Positions 59,582 to 64,000 of a stretch of DNA of 64,000 bases are shown here, in pieces. How positions within the stretch are numbered: position 1 is the first letter of the stretch; the number at the start of each line of letters is the position of its first letter. Source of the DNA: Nyssa sinensis. Its lineage: Eukaryota > Streptophyta > Magnoliopsida > Cornales > Nyssaceae. Position numbers and translations under genes: made by a program. The notes beneath the pieces were generated by a model, which was given only the letters and a program-made list of their open reading frames with translations, was not told where the DNA came from and did no database searches. The stretch covers positions 61,868,688 to 61,932,687 of the forward strand of contig CM018031.1 in NCBI GenBank assembly GCA_008638375.1. Direction: 5' to 3'.

Positions 59582-62500
59582 GAGATGCAAACTCTTAAAA
59601 GATTGTAGGACCTGTACTCATCTTGTGATGGGATCTTGACCTAACTTGAAACATGATTGAGTTCTTAAGTAACTCGAATTGTTTGCATATTTCATATTAT
59701 TCTAATACAAAATTTTTTTTTGAAAAAAGGTAATATTGGCATTTGATTGTGTTGAGAGCCAATACTGCGTGCATGTTAGGGGCCGTCTTTGTTTAACTGA
59801 CAGCTAACATGGGATGATTTGACCAGTCAATCATGTGTCTTAAGACTCACGTGGAGGATGTACGACCTTGACTTGACTAATTGGAATGTATTATGGAGTT
59901 TGGGTATCTCAGTCTTGAAAAAGGATCTCCACCGTTGGAGGGGAAACAAGGCACTTTGACACTTTGCTTACTTGAGATCAGTAGGCAGGGTCCAAGGGAG
60001 GTCGTCCTGTGCTAATAGTGAAGCTTTGCCATGGGGACCTCTTGGAATATCCAGAAGTTACTTGGTTTGGTGGTTGGAATGAGGAAAGCTGAGAGGGCTC
60101 TTTGTTCCGTAGGGTGTAGAGCTGAGGAAGCATTTCTTGGTGGGGTTGAAAAAGGACAGAATCAGATTGTGTCCCTAGGACACATGGTGTTATGTGTTGG
60201 TATGCATGATAGTTCACTAAATGCCCCAAAGTGCTTCTTAGTCTTCATGGAAAAGTTCCAAGGCACTGCTCTTCATCTGCTGCTTTCCTCTAAATACAGT
60301 CCTTGTAAAAACAAGAAACTCTACAAATAACTAGTTTTATTAAGCAAAAAGCAAAGAAAACTATAGAAATGGGGAAGGATGAGAAATCCTTCACTCACAT
60401 GAAACTAGAAGCAGCCCACACAGAAATAAACTGCCAAGTAACTTATGAAGCACATACATTCTATTTTGGCTCACTTGTCCGTGTCAGATACCGATGCACT
60501 TGGATATGTCCTGGAAATATGTTGGACATGCGAAAGAAGTGTTTCTAATTTTTATTTTATTTTCTCTGAATTTCGAACACGAAAGGACACATTTCTTTTT
60601 CTCCTTTTTTCTTTTTTATAGACTTTACCCCTCCTTTTCTCCTCTTTTCTTTTTTGGTCATTTATATGTGTTCTATGTGGTAGCTATTAAATTGTTTTGG
60701 AACTTAAATCATGAATGTTGATGATTAAATGAAGAACTTGTAAAATTTTTATTTAATGACTTTATTATTTTAATACCTTAATAATATTTTTGTTATTTAT
60801 TTGTTTTTATGAAAATTTTAATTGAAATAATGTTAAATTTTTATTACATGATCATATATAAAATATGAATATATCGACGTGTCCTAGTTTTTGAAAAATG
60901 CTGCGTTTGATTGTCTGTGCCGTGCCGTATCCATGTCCATGTCCATGCTTCTTAGACCCCAACCCTCCATGTGGGGAGTCAAATGCCCTCTCAAAGGAAT
61001 AGAAGTAGAAGCCTCTTGTTTAGCAAAACAAAATCAGCTCTCCCGTCAGTTGATTTAGGGCTCCATTTGATCTTATCTTGTAAAGAAGTCAACAGATCTA
61101 TAATTTCATGCATTAGGTGGGTAAAACGCCGTGACCGACCCACAACTACCTTGAAATCACATTCGGTAACAAAATGATGGGTTCACCTAAAAGAGCTTTC
61201 TTGAAGACCTTTGAGGAGAGTTAGGATCTCTGCTTTTATGGCAAACTCAATTCCTGCCAGCCTAGAAAAAAATGAGATAAAAAATTCACAACTCGGAAAC
61301 CCGGGGTGGGGGGGTGAAAAGGATACATCTGTCACAACATTTCTATGCTTAAAAGCCCCTTGATTGTCAGAGAATAACCAATTTTTCTCGTAGATGGCTC
61401 AAACGTTTTAAAGAATACATCTTTTACGACGTTCTATGCTTAAAAGCCTCTTTGTGTACCAATTGGTCAAGAGATCCACCAATGTACTTAGGCTTCACTA
61501 TTCAATATTTGACTGGTAAAAATATCTGCAAATATGACCTATCAAATATATATACCCAAATATGGCTGGAAGACGTCAAAGTCCAACAAAATAATGATCA
61601 ATTCACGTTGACCTCTGGTCAAGAGTGGTTAATTCATTGATGAGATTTTGCAGTCAATATACTATAAGGTTGGTTGGTTAGGATAAGAAAGCAATATCGG
61701 ATGAACTTAACCTTCTGTTGTTGGGAGGCCATTTTGAACTTTGGTTTTCCATAGTTTTCTGGTTGCTTCTCTTTTCTTTTGTAAATTTTGTACCATCCCA
61801 TATCTTATTGGTTGTCCTTTGCCTACATTAATTTTCTTTGAGTTATTTCTTATCTGAACTAAACTTCTACCTTTATTTCTGTTATGTAGCTACCACCACA
61901 GCTAAATTGATGAACATCTCTCTTTTTTATTTTGATAATGATTGAAATTTATCCCAAGGAAAGACAGCAGGAAGGGGGAGAGCCCCCCCCCCCCCCCCCC
62001 CCAAACAAAAAAAAAAAAAAAAAAAAGCTGTTTGCTACATAGAGAAAATACACCACAAGCAGAAAACCACACTTAAACTAAGACTAGAATAGAAGCCCAA
62101 TCATTTTGGAAGCATCTTTTAGAGACGCCCTAAACTTGTCTGAAACTAGGACCAATCAGGAGCACAAGCCTCCATGCGGTTTGAAGCTCAATGTGGTCCA
62201 ACTTGACCCCAAAACAATTCTAGCATTCATGTCTTCTATATTCCCTAGGAAACTTTCTAGTGCATGCTATCCTAAATGATTTCCCTCATAGGATTCAAAG
62301 CCTATGTATTCCAAGTTCCACCTATGAAGAAGATGTCTCATACACCATTGATGCCCTGTATTAAGAACAGGCTATGGGCCATATTGAGGCCTCAAGCTCC
62401 CCAATGAATCAGGATATGGTCCCGATTCTTATGAGCATAAGCAGCCAGACAGCCAAACCTCTTATGTTAAATTGATCGACCCCTAGAATTCAATTAATCA

Positions 62501-62924
62501 TGGCCATCCGCACACAACAGTCAAGCTTGGATGAACAAAAGTCGACCACATCGTCTACATTACCAATTGGGTTTTGACTGCATAATGTGAGTGGAGAGGA
62601 AAAATTTAATTGAAAAAGCATCCTTTTTATACATTTGATTTACCTTTTTCTGTTATTCTCACAATTAGCAAGGGCCCACAGCAACCCAAAATATCTGCGA
62701 CATTCTGCACTAGTGCCTTACAATTGAAGTGATTAATCTTTTTTGTGTTGGAAGGGAGCCTGATATACCAGGATGAAAATTATCTTGTGCAGATTGCCAA
62801 ACAACACGGTGGGATCATGAGATTTATTCAAGTTTCTTGCTTAGGGGCAAATCCCTCTTCTCCTTCCAGAATGCTAAGAGCAAAAGCTGCCGCTGAGGAA
62901 GCTATTTTGCGAGAATTGCCTGAG
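57770..62924 (+). CDS. NDUFA9: Mitochondrial complex I 39-kDa subunit (NDUFA9), 3' partial, one frame lesion
   Basis: Seven exons: 57770-57864, 58060-58156, 58592-58656, 58880-58965, 59127-59211, 59296-59366 and 62793-62924. They cover about the first 210 of roughly 400 residues; the rest lies right of the window. The product is an atypical short-chain dehydrogenase-fold accessory subunit of NADH:ubiquinone oxidoreductase, binding NADPH in the matrix arm. The Rossmann motif [16 protein letters not shown] is in exon 3, followed by [20 protein letters not shown] and [20 protein letters not shown]. The Arg/Ser-rich start [15 protein letters not shown] is a mitochondrial presequence. Exon 1 is 95 nt but must leave one base for exon 2, and its second half reads as YPLSVHYYG only one frame over, implying an extra base near 57825. 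Intron 6 (3.4 kb) is full of repeats. Confidence 0.88.
59543..59585. repeat. (GA)n microsatellite
   Basis: A nearly pure ga run with one gg interruption, in intron 6 of NDUFA9. Confidence 0.95.
60444..60954 (+). mobile_element. Mutator-like MITE, copy D (long form, 511 bp)
   Basis: It starts tatGAAGCACATACATTC and ends CATGTCCATGCTTCTTA. Like copy A it keeps the internal block with gaatttcgaacacgaaagga, tcctcttttcttttttgg and attgttttggaacttaaatc. The target duplication is no longer recognisable. It lies in intron 6 of NDUFA9. Confidence 0.8.
60960..61290 (-). mobile_element. LINE RNase H-like (RVT_3) remnant, minus strand
   Basis: Minus-strand translation gives [20 protein letters not shown], then [14 protein letters not shown] and [10 protein letters not shown]. 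This resembles the AE-LA-L-GL ... ETDS--VV block of RNase H-like domains at the C-terminus of plant non-LTR elements. Stops interrupt it. Confidence 0.45.
61310..61460. repeat. Two diverged direct copies, about 95 bp apart
   Basis: gatacatctgtcacaacatt followed by tctatgcttaaaagcccctt recurs as aatacatcttttacgacgtt followed by ctatgcttaaaagcctcttt. Confidence 0.6.
61983..62026. repeat. Poly-C / poly-A tract
   Basis: About 20 C residues run into about 20 A residues. Such a tract is error-prone in sequencing, so its length is uncertain. Confidence 0.9.
62080..62490 (-). mobile_element. LINE zf-RVT-like remnant, minus strand
   Basis: Minus-strand translation reads [19 protein letters not shown], then [11 protein letters not shown], like the D-ILIHC...LW...LFGI-WV block that ends the zinc-binding domain of plant LINEs. 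It is heavily broken. Together with the RNase H-like piece and MITE copy D it fills intron 6 of NDUFA9. Confidence 0.4.
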
Positions 62925-64000
62925 GTGAGATTATAGATTTGATTGGAACTTGGAACCATTATTATTATTTTTTTCTTCACAGCCTGATCTGGTAAAGCTG
63001 ATGTTGGTGATTTTTATAATAGCTGTGTAGCTTTTTTTATAACAAATTTGAATCGATAGAGTTGTACATTGTTTTATGCTGCATGCCGCTAGCATAGGCT
63101 TTTGATACATGTGTTCTTCTCTTTATGTTATGAAAACGAGGAGCAAGCTGTTCATCCCCAAATCAAATGCCAGTACCAAATTTTGTATTTAAGCTATTGA
63201 TTATCCAGTCCGTAATCTAACTTGTCAAAATTAGAGGCTTTGTGTTGTTAATACATGGATAAAGTTTACCTTCTGATAAAAAAAAAAGAAGTTTACCTTT
63301 ACCTTGTTTGCAAGTCTCTAATATTGTGAAATTATTGGCTTGCAGTCTGTTATCATTTGGTGGACTTCTATAATTATGCAGTTCAAAGTGGCATTGAATC
63401 ATATATTATATTATATGTTTGTCATTGTTAGTTACTCATTGATGTTATGTAGTGTTCGCTAGCACGTCATTAATTGCAAGTCTCTAATATTGTTAAATTG
63501 CTGTGTTGCATTCTGTTCTCTTTTGGTTGACCTGTTCAAAGTGGCACTAAATCATATATTTTATGTTTGGCACTGTTAATTACTTTTTGATGTTAGGTGC
63601 TTCACCAGCATATCATTAAGTTGTACCGTGCTTTCTTAATACCCTTTAATGACGAGTGATGCCCTTTTAAGTTCCCTTGCCACACAAGTCTACAAAAAAT
63701 CTTCTTACTTTGGTTCCAACAATTATCTCATCTTTCTCAGTTGTAATTCTTTTTAGAAATAATGTACTTCATCGGTTTATGGGTCTTTTTAATGTTGTCT
63801 TTTCACATCTCAGCTTGATGAGTGAAAAAGAAGTTCTAATATTTTCTTCTGGATGCTGAATGCTGAATGATAAAGATTAAGTGCCAACTTTGGATCCAGA
63901 ATTCCTCAAAAGCTGTTTTTCCACAAATCATATTCTATATATCATTTAGAGGTGTCTTTGTTTCACTTTTAGGGACATGTTGATTTTCTGTAGTTTCTTT
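62925..64000. other. Intron 7 of NDUFA9, right edge
   Basis: Following the donor after 62924, no further exon of the complex I gene is visible. A word ttgcaagtctctaatattgt recurs at about 63307 and 63474 as part of a diverged direct repeat (63300-63420 versus 63470-63600). Confidence 0.55.

Noticed and set aside
59978..60330. Frames of 83-99 codons on both strands in NDUFA9 intron 6
   Set aside because: No family resemblance, they overlap each other on opposite strands, and the region is flanked by transposon debris.

Overview
This is nuclear DNA from a flowering plant, most likely a woody dicot-type species; I cannot name it. The evidence is long AT-rich introns with GT..AG junctions, plant-specific gene families, plant SINE and RTE/LINE debris, several MITE types and a solo LTR. 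I found no tRNA, rRNA or CRISPR and nothing bacterial or organellar.

Five protein-coding genes can be read exon by exon. (1) The 3' end of a DENN (AEX-3) domain protein, + strand: three last exons at 3581-8359, the last intron being 4.4 kb long and full of transposons. (2) A WDR70-like WD40-repeat protein, - strand, eight exons, 15990 down to 10226, with three apparent single-base insertions that break its frame. (3) An aromatic amino acid decarboxylase-family gene, + strand, 13 exons, 19706-31684, 487 aa. It carries Phe instead of Tyr in the catalytic loop, which predicts an aromatic aldehyde synthase, and its start codon is split by an intron. (4) An ABCC5/MRP5-type vacuolar inositol-hexakisphosphate ABC transporter, + strand, 11 coding exons, 42363-54644, 1532 aa. 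(5) The 5' part of the mitochondrial complex I 39-kDa subunit (NDUFA9), + strand, seven exons from 57770, running off the right edge; exon 1 also needs a one-base frame correction.

From memory, genes 1, 2, 3 and 5 match the Arabidopsis block At2g20320-At2g20330-At2g20340-At2g20360. The ABCC5 orthologue is At1g04120 in Arabidopsis, so this window joins segments that are on different chromosomes there. DENN and WDR70 are tail-to-tail. WDR70 and the decarboxylase are head-to-head across about 3.7 kb. The last three genes all run to the right.

The space between and inside genes is mostly repeats: four copies of one Mutator-like MITE in the same orientation (two long, two sharing an internal deletion), a 1205-bp solo LTR with perfect 5-bp target duplication and strong hairpins, two hAT-like MITEs with 8-bp target duplications, a 232-bp foldback MITE, at least five Au-type SINE copies, RTE/LINE fragments, several local tandem duplications and many microsatellites. 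I found no convincing undescribed multi-gene system. The most useful observations are the aldehyde-synthase signature, the split start codon, the frame lesions and the well-delimited mobile elements.
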